Part shown: piece by piece, positions 19,150 through 27,434 of the stretch
Layout: every line of letters begins with the position of its first letter
Numbering within the stretch: the first letter of the stretch is position 1
From: Gemmatimonadota bacterium
GTDB lineage: Bacteria; Gemmatimonadota; Gemmatimonadetes; Gemmatimonadales; Gemmatimonadaceae
DNA: 64,000 bases
NCBI GenBank assembly: GCA_021324635.1
Contig: JAJPIS010000019.1
Coordinates: forward strand, 50,215-114,214
Reading direction: 5' to 3'
Notes under the pieces: generated by a model
Database searches by the model: none
What the model was told of the DNA's origin: nothing
The model's input: the letters and a program-made list of their open reading frames with translations, nothing else
Translations under genes and position numbers: made by a program

Positions 19150-19213
19150 CCCTCGATGCGAGGGACGTGTGGGCTCCGGTGCGAGGGGACGATCGCGCCG
19201 CGATCGTCCCCTC
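19150..19213. terminator. Two tandem hairpins between convergent gltA and mutY (bidirectional terminator-like)
   Basis: CCCTCG-ATG-CGAGGG (19150-19164) and perfect 14-bp stem GAGGGGACGATCGC-GCC-GCGATCGTCCCCTC (19183-19213); no U-tract. Confidence 0.6.
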
Positions 19214-19216
19214 GTG

Positions 19217-19909
19217 TCATCGTCCGGCTCGGCCGGTCCTCGGACGTCGGGGTGCGCCGGCGCTCCGGCACACCGGCCGCACCGGGCAGCGCCCGCAGTG
19301 CGCGACACGCGCCGTGCAGATCAACGCGCCGAGCTCCATGAGCGCCTGGTTGTGGACATACGCCGCGCGTCCCGTGTGAGGGAGGATGCGCTCGGCGATC
19401 GCCCACGCGGCCCGACGCCCCGCTGCGCTGCGGGGATCGAGCCGCGGCGCAAAGACGCGCGTGAGCACGCGGGCGACGTTGGTGTCGACGAGCGCCGCCG
19501 GACGCTCGTACGCGAACGAGGCGACCGCTCCCGCCGTGTACGGTCCGATCCCGGGGAGTCGCCGGAGCGCGGCCGGATCCGCCGGAAGCCGCACGACGCG
19601 GCGCGCGAGCGCATGCAGGTTGCGGGCGCGCGCGTAATAGCCCAACCCGCTCCACGCCTCGCAGACCTGCGCCGGCGTCGCCGCGGCCACCGCCTGGAGC
19701 GTCGGGAAGCGCGTCAGGAACTCCCCGTACTTGGGGATCACGCGTCCGACCTGGGTCTGTTGGAGCATGAGCTCGGACACGAGCACCTGGTACGCGTCCC
19801 GGGTGCGGCGCCAGGGGAGGTCGCGCGCGTTGCGTCGGTACCAGGCGCGGAGCCGCCGCCCGAATCCGGCCGGCGCCGCCAACCGGGCCGCCGACCGATC
19901 AGCCGGCAC
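19217..19909 (-). CDS. mutY: A/G-specific adenine glycosylase (MutY), short form without C-terminal NUDIX-like domain
   Basis: SELMLQQTQV, LPGIGPYTAGAVASFAYERPAALVDTNVARVL, FeS loop C-X6-C-X2-C-X5-C. Confidence 0.88.
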   Translation of the reverse strand: MPADRSAARLAAPAGFGRRLRAWYRRNARDLPWRRTRDAYQVLVSELMLQQTQVGRVIPKYGEFLTRFPTLQAVAAATPAQVCEAWSGLGYYARARNLHALARRVVRLPADPAALRRLPGIGPYTAGAVASFAYERPAALVDTNVARVLTRVFAPRLDPRSAAGRRAAWAIAERILPHTGRAAYVHNQALMELGALICTARVAHCGRCPVRPVCRSAGAPRRPRTGRAGR

Positions 19910-20030
19910 CGCCCTCGGCGCTCACCACGTGGCGGCCCGACACAGAGGGCCGGCGGTCAATGTCGCGCCGACGCGGTGCGGCTCGGCTCGACCACGGAGC
20001 TGGGCGTCGTCGCGGAGCGCCCGCGGGCGC

Positions 20031-20240
20031 TCAGGCGTTGCCGCTGGCCGACACGCGGCGATGGATGCGGTCGACCATCTGCCGGTGATTCCCGCACACC
20101 CACATGCCTCGACACCGGTGCCGGCCGGGCTGGTCACAGATCGCGCATGGGTGAACCTGCCCGCGTCGTTCCAGCCAGAGCACGAGGCTCCCGATCAGCA
20201 CCATCGCGGCCAGTCCGATGATCGTATACACGGCGGGCAT
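20031..20240 (-). CDS. Small membrane-anchored putative zinc-binding protein (69 aa)
   Basis: MPAVYTIIGLAAMVLIGSLVLWLERRGQVHPCAICDQPGRHRCRGMWVCGNHRQMVDRIHRRVSASGNA: TM helix then C-X2-C-X7-C-X5-C-X2-H. Confidence 0.6.
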   Translation of the reverse strand: MPAVYTIIGLAAMVLIGSLVLWLERRGQVHPCAICDQPGRHRCRGMWVCGNHRQMVDRIHRRVSASGNA

Positions 20241-20248
20241 GCCCAACA

Positions 20249-21511
20249 CTACCGCGCCCGGCCGGCCGGGGCCAGGGGTCGACGACCACTTCCTCCATTT
20301 CGCCCGCTTCGCCCGCTTCGCCCGCTTCGCTCGCTTCGCCTGCCTGGCCCGCTTGGCCCGTCGCTCCCCTCGCGACGCCGCGCGGCGCCGCGCGGCGCGG
20401 CGCGCGAGGAGCCGTGCCGGGCGAGGAGCGCCAGCGAGCTCCGCCCGTCGGGCACGATCTGATCGATCGTGCACTGACGGGGCGCCTTGTCCGGTCGCCA
20501 CCGCACGAAGCCGGTCCCGTGCCGGAACCGCCCATCGCTGAAATGGTCGTACGTCACTTCGACGACCAGCGCGGGCGCCAGCGGCTCCCAGGCCGCGCTC
20601 CGGGCCGAGCTCCACCGGCTCGGCCCCCCGGGCGCCTGGCCGGTGAAGCCGGGTGACTCGATGAGCGCCTCCAGGCGATCGGTCAGCGGTATCCGATCGG
20701 CCGTCCGGATCGCCGACGTGAAGCCCACGTGGTGCAGGAGCCCCGCACCATCGTAGAGCCCGAGGAGCAGCGAGCCGACAACCGGCCGACCCTGCATGGG
20801 CGCCGATGCGTACCGGAACCCGCCGACGACGCAGTCGGCGGTCTGCTGCGGCTTGACTTTCACCATCCCGATCCGTGTCCCCGATTCGTACGGGAGCGTC
20901 GTCCGCTTCGCGATCACACCGTCCAGCCCTCCGCGTTGCGCGCGGAGCCACTCCTCGGCGCGCCGGGTATCGCGTGCGACGGGCGAGAGAGCGAGGCCCG
21001 CGACTCCCGGGGACGCCCACGCCGCTGGCGCCTGGTGTGCGAACCGGACGGCGGCAAATGCCTCGAGTCGCCGCCGGCGCTCCGCCAGCGGGGGCCGGAG
21101 CAGCGATTCCCCACGCCCGTCCGCCAGCAGATCGAACACGATGTAGAGCGCCGGATGGGTCGATGCCAACAGCTGGACGCGGCTCGCCGCCGGGTGGATT
21201 CGCTGGAGCAGTTGATCGAACGACAGACTCGCTCCGTCGCCGTCGCCGCGCGAGGGAATGACGATCTCGCCGTCGAGCACGCACCGCCCGACCCCGCCGC
21301 TCGGCCCCGTGATCGCCGCCACGACGTCGGGGAAGTACCGCGTCAGCGACTTGCCGGCCTTGGACCGCAGCTCGACCCGGTCGCCGTCGCAGAAGGCCAG
21401 GCAGCGGAATCCGTCCCACTTGGGCTCGTATTGCCACCCGGGACCGGCCGGGATGTGGGTGACCGGCCGAGCCTCCATCGGGGCGAGCGTCCGTGAAAGC
21501 GCAAAGGGCAT
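20249..21511 (-). CDS. Stand-alone ATP-dependent DNA ligase (LigC/LigD ligase-domain-like); start 21511 or 21478
   Basis: WQYEPKWDGFRCLAF (adenylation motif I K-x-DG), VLDGEIVI, GGLDGVIAKR, MVKVKPQQTADCVVGGFRY. Confidence 0.9.
   Translation of the reverse strand: MPFALSRTLAPMEARPVTHIPAGPGWQYEPKWDGFRCLAFCDGDRVELRSKAGKSLTRYFPDVVAAITGPSGGVGRCVLDGEIVIPSRGDGDGASLSFDQLLQRIHPAASRVQLLASTHPALYIVFDLLADGRGESLLRPPLAERRRRLEAFAAVRFAHQAPAAWASPGVAGLALSPVARDTRRAEEWLRAQRGGLDGVIAKRTTLPYESGTRIGMVKVKPQQTADCVVGGFRYASAPMQGRPVVGSLLLGLYDGAGLLHHVGFTSAIRTADRIPLTDRLEALIESPGFTGQAPGGPSRWSSARSAAWEPLAPALVVEVTYDHFSDGRFRHGTGFVRWRPDKAPRQCTIDQIVPDGRSSLALLARHGSSRAAPRGAARRREGSDGPSGPGRRSERSGRSGRSGRNGGSGRRPLAPAGRAR
20301..20360. 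repeat. 9-bp degenerate tandem repeat (CGCCCGCTT) in 3' end of ligase gene
   Basis: About 6 copies; gives a basic/Ser-Gly-Arg low-complexity ligase tail. Confidence 0.8.
21496..21503 (+). promoter_or_regulatory. Candidate Ada box AAAGCGCA between ligase and ada
   Basis: Exact 8-mer matching the E. coli Ada-box core, same orientation as ada. Confidence 0.35.
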
Positions 21512-21664
21512 GGCGCTCAGCCGACGGGCAAGCGCGGGACCGGGCCGGATATCCACAGGTTCCGCACAGCGGGCGACCCGACTTTGAGCGCACGATCCAC
21601 CGGGCGTGGCGCCGCCAGATCCGGGATACTTCTTCCCGTCCGATGGATTCCTCGAGGAGATTAC

Positions 21665-22756
21665 ATGTCGAGCATGGCACTGATGAGCACGCGGGTGACG
21701 GACCGGGCGGCGGGCGATGAGCTCGCCTGGGCGGCGGTGATCGGCCGCGATCGGCGCCGGGACGGGGCGTTCGTCTACGCCGTGTCCACGACGGGCGTGT
21801 ATTGCAGGCCGAGCTGCCCGGCGCGCCGCCCGCGGCGCGAGCACGTGTCCTTCTTCGCGGCGCCCGCCGATGCGGAGCGTGCCGGGTACCGCCCCTGCCG
21901 CCGCTGTCGGCCGCACGCGGCGTCGGGAACGCCGACCGAGCGGAGCGTCCGGGCCGCACGCGAGTACCTCGACCAGCACACCGACAGAGCGGTGACACTG
22001 GCGCGGCTCTCGCGCGAGGTCGGCCTCAGCCCCGCGTACCTCCAGCGGGCGTTCACGCGGCTCGTCGGGATCTCACCGAAGGCCTATCAGGATGCCGCGC
22101 GCCGGGAGCGTCTCAAGGCTCGGCTTCGCGGAGGTGACACCGTGACGCGGGCGTCCTACGAGGCCGGGTTCGGCTCGACGAGCCCGTTGTACCGAGGCTC
22201 GCGCACCCCGCTCGGGCGCGGCATCACCCCCGGCGCATACCGGCGCGGGGGTGCCCACCTGCGCATCGACTACGCGATCGTCCCGTGCTCGCTTGGCCGA
22301 GTGCTCGTCGCGGCGACCGAGCGGGGCGTCTGCGCCGTGATGCTTGGCGACGATGACACGGCGCTCTCGCGCGAGCTCGCAGCGGAGTTCCGGGCGGCGC
22401 AGATCATACGTGACGACGAGGCGATCGCCCCGTGGGTGAGAGCGGTCGTGGCTCAGGTCGACGGGGCGACTCGGGATGCCGCCGTGCCGCTCGATCTTCA
22501 CGGCACCGCGTTTCAGCTTCGTGTGTGGCGAGCTTTGCAGGCGATTCCCTTCGGCGAGACTCGATCGTACGCGCAGTTGGCGGCCGCGATCGGCCAGCCG
22601 TCCGCCGTGCGCGCCGTCGCCGGCGCCTGTGCGTCGAACCACGCATCGATCATCGTCCCCTGCCATCGCGTGATCGGGGCCAATGGCACGCCCACCGGTT
22701 ACCGCTGGGGAATCGAGCGCAAGCGGCGGCTGCTCGCCCGCGAGCACGGCGGCTGA
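21665..22756 (+). CDS. ada: Bifunctional Ada (methylphosphotriester-DNA/O6-methylguanine methyltransferase, AraC HTH)
   Basis: FVYAVSTTGVYCRPSCPARRPRREHVSFF...GYRPCRRCRP; AraC HTH; active site IIVPCHRVIG. Confidence 0.93.
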   Translation: MSSMALMSTRVTDRAAGDELAWAAVIGRDRRRDGAFVYAVSTTGVYCRPSCPARRPRREHVSFFAAPADAERAGYRPCRRCRPHAASGTPTERSVRAAREYLDQHTDRAVTLARLSREVGLSPAYLQRAFTRLVGISPKAYQDAARRERLKARLRGGDTVTRASYEAGFGSTSPLYRGSRTPLGRGITPGAYRRGGAHLRIDYAIVPCSLGRVLVAATERGVCAVMLGDDDTALSRELAAEFRAAQIIRDDEAIAPWVRAVVAQVDGATRDAAVPLDLHGTAFQLRVWRALQAIPFGETRSYAQLAAAIGQPSAVRAVAGACASNHASIIVPCHRVIGANGTPTGYRWGIERKRRLLAREHGG

Positions 22757-22795
22757 GGACACCGTAACCGTGGCACCGTCCGGCTGCGCGCGGCC

Positions 22796-22824
22796 TTGAC
22801 CGGCTCCGTCGCCGGTCGTTAGAT
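22796..22824 (+). promoter_or_regulatory. Candidate sigma70 promoter of LVIVD-family gene
   Basis: TTGACC - 17 bp - TTAGAT. Confidence 0.4.
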
Positions 22825-22929
22825 CGCCCGTAGCGCGCCGCGGTCGCATCGCGGCGCGCACGAGCGTCGCCGCGCCGGATGTTCGGACGGGACGCCCTCG
22901 CCCTTCAATTTTTCAGGAGGTCGTCCCCG

Positions 22930-24363
22930 ATGCAGTCGCGCGCTGCCATGTTGGTGCCGGCGCTCTGTGCCTCGGCCACGCTCGTCGCGCTCCCCCGATC
23001 CAGTGCAGCCCAGGCGGCGCCCAGCGAGCAACCCGGCCAATCTCCGCCCGGCATCATCCCGGGCGTGAAGATGGGCGGCAGCCCCAACATCCGGCTCCTG
23101 GGCCACATCCCACTCGGCGGGTACTTCCGCGTGATGGACGACGAGCTCGAGCAGGATCCGAATCGGCCGTACGCCTACGTCTCCCAGGCGCGGGACCGCC
23201 CCGGCTTCACGATCGTGGATCTGCACGACCTCAACAACATCCACGTCCTGTACAACTGGCGCATCGAGAATCCCGAGCTCCACAAGGGCTTCGGCGGGAT
23301 GGATGGGAAGTACTTCAAGTCGCACGGGCGCTACTACTACGTGCAGTCGCTCCAGTTCGACCCCGGCACGCCGGACGCCGACTTGGGCGCGGTCGTCGCC
23401 GACGTCACCGGGCTCCCCGACACGACGAAGGTCAGGATCGTCGCCCGCATCCGCGACGCGTCGGCCCCGGGCGGCTTCCACAATCTATTCGCCTACCGGC
23501 ACTCGGACGGACGCAACCTGCTGGTCACGACCGTCAACGCGCCGCACGCGAATATCTACGACCTCGACAAAGTGCTCGCCGGCGGTGACCCCGCGAGTTG
23601 GAAGATCGGCGAGATCCCCGTCCCCGAGAACGGGAACACCGGCCGCTTCGGCCGCTTCGGCTACCACGACTTCTACATCGGGTACGATCCCGCGACACAC
23701 CAGGACAAGTTCTACGGCGCCGGCCGGGGCGGATACTACATCTACGATATCTCCACTCCCGCCCAGCCCAAGCTGCTGACGTCGATCACCGGCGTGGCCG
23801 GTGTCGAGTTCGGGCACACGTTCACGCCGACGCCGGACGGGAAGTACGCCGTGACCGAGACCGAGTACCAGTACGCGCCGCTCCGCATCTTCGACCTTCA
23901 GCCGGGCCTTCAGGGCAAGGTGCAGGCGATCACGCGCCCGATCGGCGCCTGGACGGCCGACTGGCACGACCTCTCGCACAACCACGAGGTCCGCTGGCCG
24001 TTCGTGTTCGTGTCGGCGTACGAGGACGGCCTCCAGGTGTTCAGCATGTACGACCCGACCAACCCGACGACGGTCGGCTGGTACTACACGTGCCAGTGCG
24101 CCCACGAGCACGGCTTCGGCGGGCTTCCACAGTGGGAGGGCACGAGTGTCGAGCAGGGCGCCTTCGGGATCGACATCCGGAATCGCGATGGGCTGATCAT
24201 GATCAGCGACTCCAACACGGGGGTCTGGTTCTTCAAGATGGACGGCTTCAACGGCTGGAACGGCCACGACTGGGGGATGCCGAACATCTCCAGCGTCCAG
24301 GACTGGGACCACGGCCCGGAGGGCGCGCAGACGACGACGTCCCACGTGGCCGCCATGCCCTGA
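22930..24363 (+). CDS. Secreted LVIVD/beta-propeller-like repeat protein
   Basis: RBS AGGAGG at 22915-22920 then ATG 22930; signal peptide ...ALPRSSAAQA; repeated blade-like segments (FTIVDLHDLNNIHVL, YYIYDISTPAQPKLL, LQVFSMYDPTNP). Confidence 0.7.
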   Translation: MQSRAAMLVPALCASATLVALPRSSAAQAAPSEQPGQSPPGIIPGVKMGGSPNIRLLGHIPLGGYFRVMDDELEQDPNRPYAYVSQARDRPGFTIVDLHDLNNIHVLYNWRIENPELHKGFGGMDGKYFKSHGRYYYVQSLQFDPGTPDADLGAVVADVTGLPDTTKVRIVARIRDASAPGGFHNLFAYRHSDGRNLLVTTVNAPHANIYDLDKVLAGGDPASWKIGEIPVPENGNTGRFGRFGYHDFYIGYDPATHQDKFYGAGRGGYYIYDISTPAQPKLLTSITGVAGVEFGHTFTPTPDGKYAVTETEYQYAPLRIFDLQPGLQGKVQAITRPIGAWTADWHDLSHNHEVRWPFVFVSAYEDGLQVFSMYDPTNPTTVGWYYTCQCAHEHGFGGLPQWEGTSVEQGAFGIDIRNRDGLIMISDSNTGVWFFKMDGFNGWNGHDWGMPNISSVQDWDHGPEGAQTTTSHVAAMP

Positions 24364-24378
24364 TGCCCCGCCCCGCCG

Positions 24379-25572
24379 TCAATATTTGGGGACGCTCGGG
24401 TCCACGTCGTCGCTCCATCGGGTGATGCCGCCGGCGAGGTTCCACACCTGACGGAACCCCGCGGCCTGGAGCGCCCGGACGGCCCGCGCGCTCCGGCCCC
24501 CGACCTTGCAATGGACGACGATCTCGCGCGCCGGGTCGAGCGTGTCGAGCCGCTCGGGCAACGTCGCGAGCGGGATGAGCCGGGCGCCCGCGATGCGCGC
24601 GATCGCGTACTCGTGCGGTTCGCGCACATCGATGAGATCGAAATCATCGCCCCGCGCTACCTTGTCCGCCACCTCGCGCGGCGTCAGCTCGCGCACGACG
24701 GGCGCCGCGACCTCCTCGGCCGCCGCACCGCGCAGGCCGCAGAACTCCTCGTAATCGATGAGCGTCGTCAGCTCGCGCGTACCGCACGCCGGACAGGACG
24801 GGTCGCGGCGGAGCGTGAGCGTGCGGAACTGCGCGCGCAGCGCGTCGACCAGCAGCAGCCGACCGATGAGCGGCTCGCCGATGCCGAGGATCAGCTTCAC
24901 GGCCTCGGTCGCCTGAATGGTTCCCACGAGCCCCGGTAACACGCCGAGCACACCCCCCTCGGCGCAGCTCGGCACGAGTCCGGGCGGCGGCGGCTCCCGG
25001 AACAGGCAGCGGTAGCACGGGCCGTCGGTGGTGGCGAACACCGACGCCTGTCCCTCGAACCGGAAGATGCTGCCGTAGACATTGGGCCGGCCGGCCAGGA
25101 CGCAGGCGTCGTTGACGAGATAGCGCGTCGGGAAATTGTCCGTCCCATCGACCACGAGGTCGAACTCGCGGATGATGTCGAGCGCGTTGGCCGACGTGAG
25201 CCGTGTCTCGAACCGCTCCAGGTCGACGTGCGGATTGATGTCCGTGAGTCGGTCGGCCGCCGAGTCGAGCTTGGGACGCCCGACGTCGGCGGTGCCGTGC
25301 AGCACCTGCCGCTGGAGATTCGTGACATCGACGACGTCGAAGTCCACGAGCCCGAGCGTCCCGACCCCGGCCGCGGCGAGGTAGAGCGCCGCCGGGGAGC
25401 CGAGCCCGCCGGCGCCGACCAGGAGCACGCGCGCCGCCTTGAGTCGCCGCTGGCCCTCGAGGCCGACGTCAGGCAGGATGAGGTGGCGGCTGTAGCGGAG
25501 GATCTCCTCCCGCGACAGCTCGGGCAGCGTGTCGGGCGCGACGTCCCGGTCGACGCTCACCGTCGTGGCCAC
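24379..25572 (-). CDS. MoeB/MoeZ/ThiF-type sulfur-carrier adenylyltransferase with C-terminal rhodanese domain
   Basis: RYSRHLILPDVGLEGQRRLKAARVLLVGAGGLGSPAALYLAAAGVG; CPACG; rhodanese HCKVGGRSARA. Confidence 0.92.
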   Translation of the reverse strand: MATTVSVDRDVAPDTLPELSREEILRYSRHLILPDVGLEGQRRLKAARVLLVGAGGLGSPAALYLAAAGVGTLGLVDFDVVDVTNLQRQVLHGTADVGRPKLDSAADRLTDINPHVDLERFETRLTSANALDIIREFDLVVDGTDNFPTRYLVNDACVLAGRPNVYGSIFRFEGQASVFATTDGPCYRCLFREPPPPGLVPSCAEGGVLGVLPGLVGTIQATEAVKLILGIGEPLIGRLLLVDALRAQFRTLTLRRDPSCPACGTRELTTLIDYEEFCGLRGAAAEEVAAPVVRELTPREVADKVARGDDFDLIDVREPHEYAIARIAGARLIPLATLPERLDTLDPAREIVVHCKVGGRSARAVRALQAAGFRQVWNLAGGITRWSDDVDPSVPKY

Positions 25573-25575
25573 CGG

Positions 25576-25851
25576 TCAGCCTCCCGCCACGGCGGGCACG
25601 ACCGTGACCTCGTCGCCGTCGCGGACCAGCGCGTCGAACCCGCCGGTGAAGCGGATGTCCTCATCGTTGAGATAGTACGTGACGAATGGGTAGGGGTTCC
25701 CGGCGTCGTCGACGAGCCGTGGCCTGAGGGCCGGGAATCGGGCCGACACCTCGCCGACGGCGGCGCCGACCGTCGCACCGTCCGCTTCGACGGTGCGCTG
25801 GCCGTCCGCCAGCTTGGCGAGCACGTTGGGAAGATGGATCGTGATGGGCAT
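25576..25851 (-). CDS. MoaD/ThiS/CysO-like sulfur carrier protein (91 aa, C-terminal GG)
   Basis: MPITIHLPNVLAKLADGQRTVEADGATVGAAVGEVSARFP...GDEVTVVPAVAGG. Confidence 0.88.
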   Translation of the reverse strand: MPITIHLPNVLAKLADGQRTVEADGATVGAAVGEVSARFPALRPRLVDDAGNPYPFVTYYLNDEDIRFTGGFDALVRDGDEVTVVPAVAGG

Positions 25852-25853
25852 GA

Positions 25854-27194
25854 TCAGATCTCCCGCACCAGCGCCTCGACCTCGCGGACACGCGGGCCGA
25901 TCGTCGGTGTATCGGTGAGGGTGGGAGCGACGGCTTCCACGGTCTTGAGTCCGTGACCGGTGATGCACAGGACCACTTCGTCCGACGGCGCCAACCGTCC
26001 GCTGCGAGCCAGCTCGAGCGCGGCCGCCACGGTCGTCCCACCCGCGGTCTCGGTGAAGATGCCGGTCGTCTCGGCCAGCACGCGGATGCCACGCACGATC
26101 GCCTCGTCGCTGACGGCGGCCGCCCATCCGCCGGTCTCGTGGATGGTTCGGGCGGCGAGCGATCCGTCGGCCGGATTGCCGATCGCGAGCGAGCGGGCAA
26201 TCGTGTTCGGCACCTCCGGGACGAGCCGGTCACCCCTGGACTGCACGAGCCGCGCGATCGGCCCGCACCCCGCGGCCTGCGCGCCGTAGAGTCGCGGCAA
26301 GGGGCCGCCCGCCGCGAGCCCGGCCCCCCGAAACTCCGCGAACCCCTTGCGCAACTTGGTCACCAGGGACCCACCCGCCATCGGCGCGACGACCGCGGTC
26401 GGGAAGCGCCATCCGAGCTGCTCCACGATCTCGAACGCCACCGTCTTCGACCCCTCGCCGTAGTAGCTGCGGAGGTTGACGTTCGCGATCCCCCAGCCGA
26501 ATCGGTCGGCGATCTGCGCGCAGAGGCGATTCACGTCGTCGTAGGTGCCGCGCACGCGGACGACGCGGGCCCCGAAGACGAGCGTGCCGATCACCTTTCC
26601 GAGCTCGAGGTCGTGCGGGATGAAGATCCACGCCGGCACGCCGGCCCGCGCCGCGTGGGCGGCGACGGCGTTGGCGAGGTTCCCGGTCGAGGCGCAGGCG
26701 AGCGTGTCCAGGCCGAACGCCCGCGCCGCGTTGATCGCCATCGCGACGACCCGGTCCTTGAACGAGAGCGAGGGATGCGAGACGCTGTCGTTCTTGACCC
26801 ACGCCCGCTCGACGCCGAGCGCGCGAGCCAACGCCGGCGCCTCGACGAGCGGCGTCCACCCGCTGTCGAGCGAGAGAGTCGGCGTTCCGGTGAACGGAAG
26901 CCACTCGCGGTAGCGCCAGAGCGAGGTCGGGCGGCTCGCGATCGCGTCCCGGTCGGGCAGGGACCGGTCCGGGTCGTACACCGGCTCGACCGGTGCGAGG
27001 CAGTTCTCGCAGATGGCGATCGGCCCCGCCTCGAACGCCGCGTCGCACTCGCGGCAGGCGAGCGCGAGCGCCCGCAGCGCGCCCGCACCCGACGCGAGTC
27101 GTGGGGTCGAGAGGGTGCGTGGTGGGTCGAGCGGGGGCGCGGGGTGGCCGCCGGATTCCGCAGCGGCCGCTGGTCGTGGGGCGATCGTCGTCAT
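25854..27194 (-). CDS. thrC: Threonine synthase family PLP enzyme with N-terminal zinc ribbon
   Basis: CRECDAAFEAGPIAICENC; HPSLSFKDRVVAMAIN; STGNLANAVAAHAARAG; APMAGGSLVTKL. Confidence 0.85.
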   Translation of the reverse strand: MTTIAPRPAAAAESGGHPAPPLDPPRTLSTPRLASGAGALRALALACRECDAAFEAGPIAICENCLAPVEPVYDPDRSLPDRDAIASRPTSLWRYREWLPFTGTPTLSLDSGWTPLVEAPALARALGVERAWVKNDSVSHPSLSFKDRVVAMAINAARAFGLDTLACASTGNLANAVAAHAARAGVPAWIFIPHDLELGKVIGTLVFGARVVRVRGTYDDVNRLCAQIADRFGWGIANVNLRSYYGEGSKTVAFEIVEQLGWRFPTAVVAPMAGGSLVTKLRKGFAEFRGAGLAAGGPLPRLYGAQAAGCGPIARLVQSRGDRLVPEVPNTIARSLAIGNPADGSLAARTIHETGGWAAAVSDEAIVRGIRVLAETTGIFTETAGGTTVAAALELARSGRLAPSDEVVLCITGHGLKTVEAVAPTLTDTPTIGPRVREVEALVREI

Positions 27195-27240
27195 CGGGTC
27201 TGCTCCCGCCCCGCGCGCCCGGAGCCGTCGGCGCCGGGAC

Positions 27241-27333
27241 AAAAAAACGCCCCGACGCTGAAAAGCCGCGGGGACGCGAGGGCTTTTTAGCATTTGTTTA
27301 ACGTGGCTGCAATACGCCGCAAATCCACCACGT
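27241..27333 (-). promoter_or_regulatory. SAM-II (SAM-alpha) riboswitch aptamer plus terminator/antiterminator expression platform, leader of thrC-moaD-moeB operon
   Basis: RNA: ACGUGGUGGAUUUGCGGCGUAUUGCAGCCACGUUAAACAAAUGCUAAAAAGCC. P1 ACGUGG/CCACGU; pseudoknot AUUUG/CAAAU; conserved UUGCAGCCACGUUAAACAA..GCUAAA. Followed by overlapping AAAAGCC/GGCUUUU and CG(U)CCCCG/CGGGGCG + U7. Confidence 0.85.
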
Positions 27334-27352
27334 GTGATCGGTTGTCGATGCT

Positions 27353-27381
27353 ACTCTATCGCGATCGATGGGCCCGCGCAA
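27353..27381 (-). promoter_or_regulatory. Candidate sigma70 promoter for the riboswitch-thrC operon
   Basis: Minus strand TTGCGC - 17 bp - TAGAGT, positioned just upstream of the aptamer. Confidence 0.4.
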
Positions 27382-27434
27382 GTCCTCGCGCGCCGCGGTT
27401 ACGTTGCGGACATGCCCGTGACAGGACAGCACCG

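Noticed and set aside
20249-21998. Longer ligase ORF versions (576/655 aa)
   Set aside because: Upstream sequence is antisense to ada; the 655-aa frame fuses out-of-frame ligase with the small zinc protein.
27195-27293. N-terminal extension MLKSPRVPAAFQRRGVFLSRRRR of ThrC or an attenuator leader peptide
   Set aside because: Overlaps the riboswitch terminator; no run of Thr/Ile/Met/Cys codons; ThrC start at 27194 is better.
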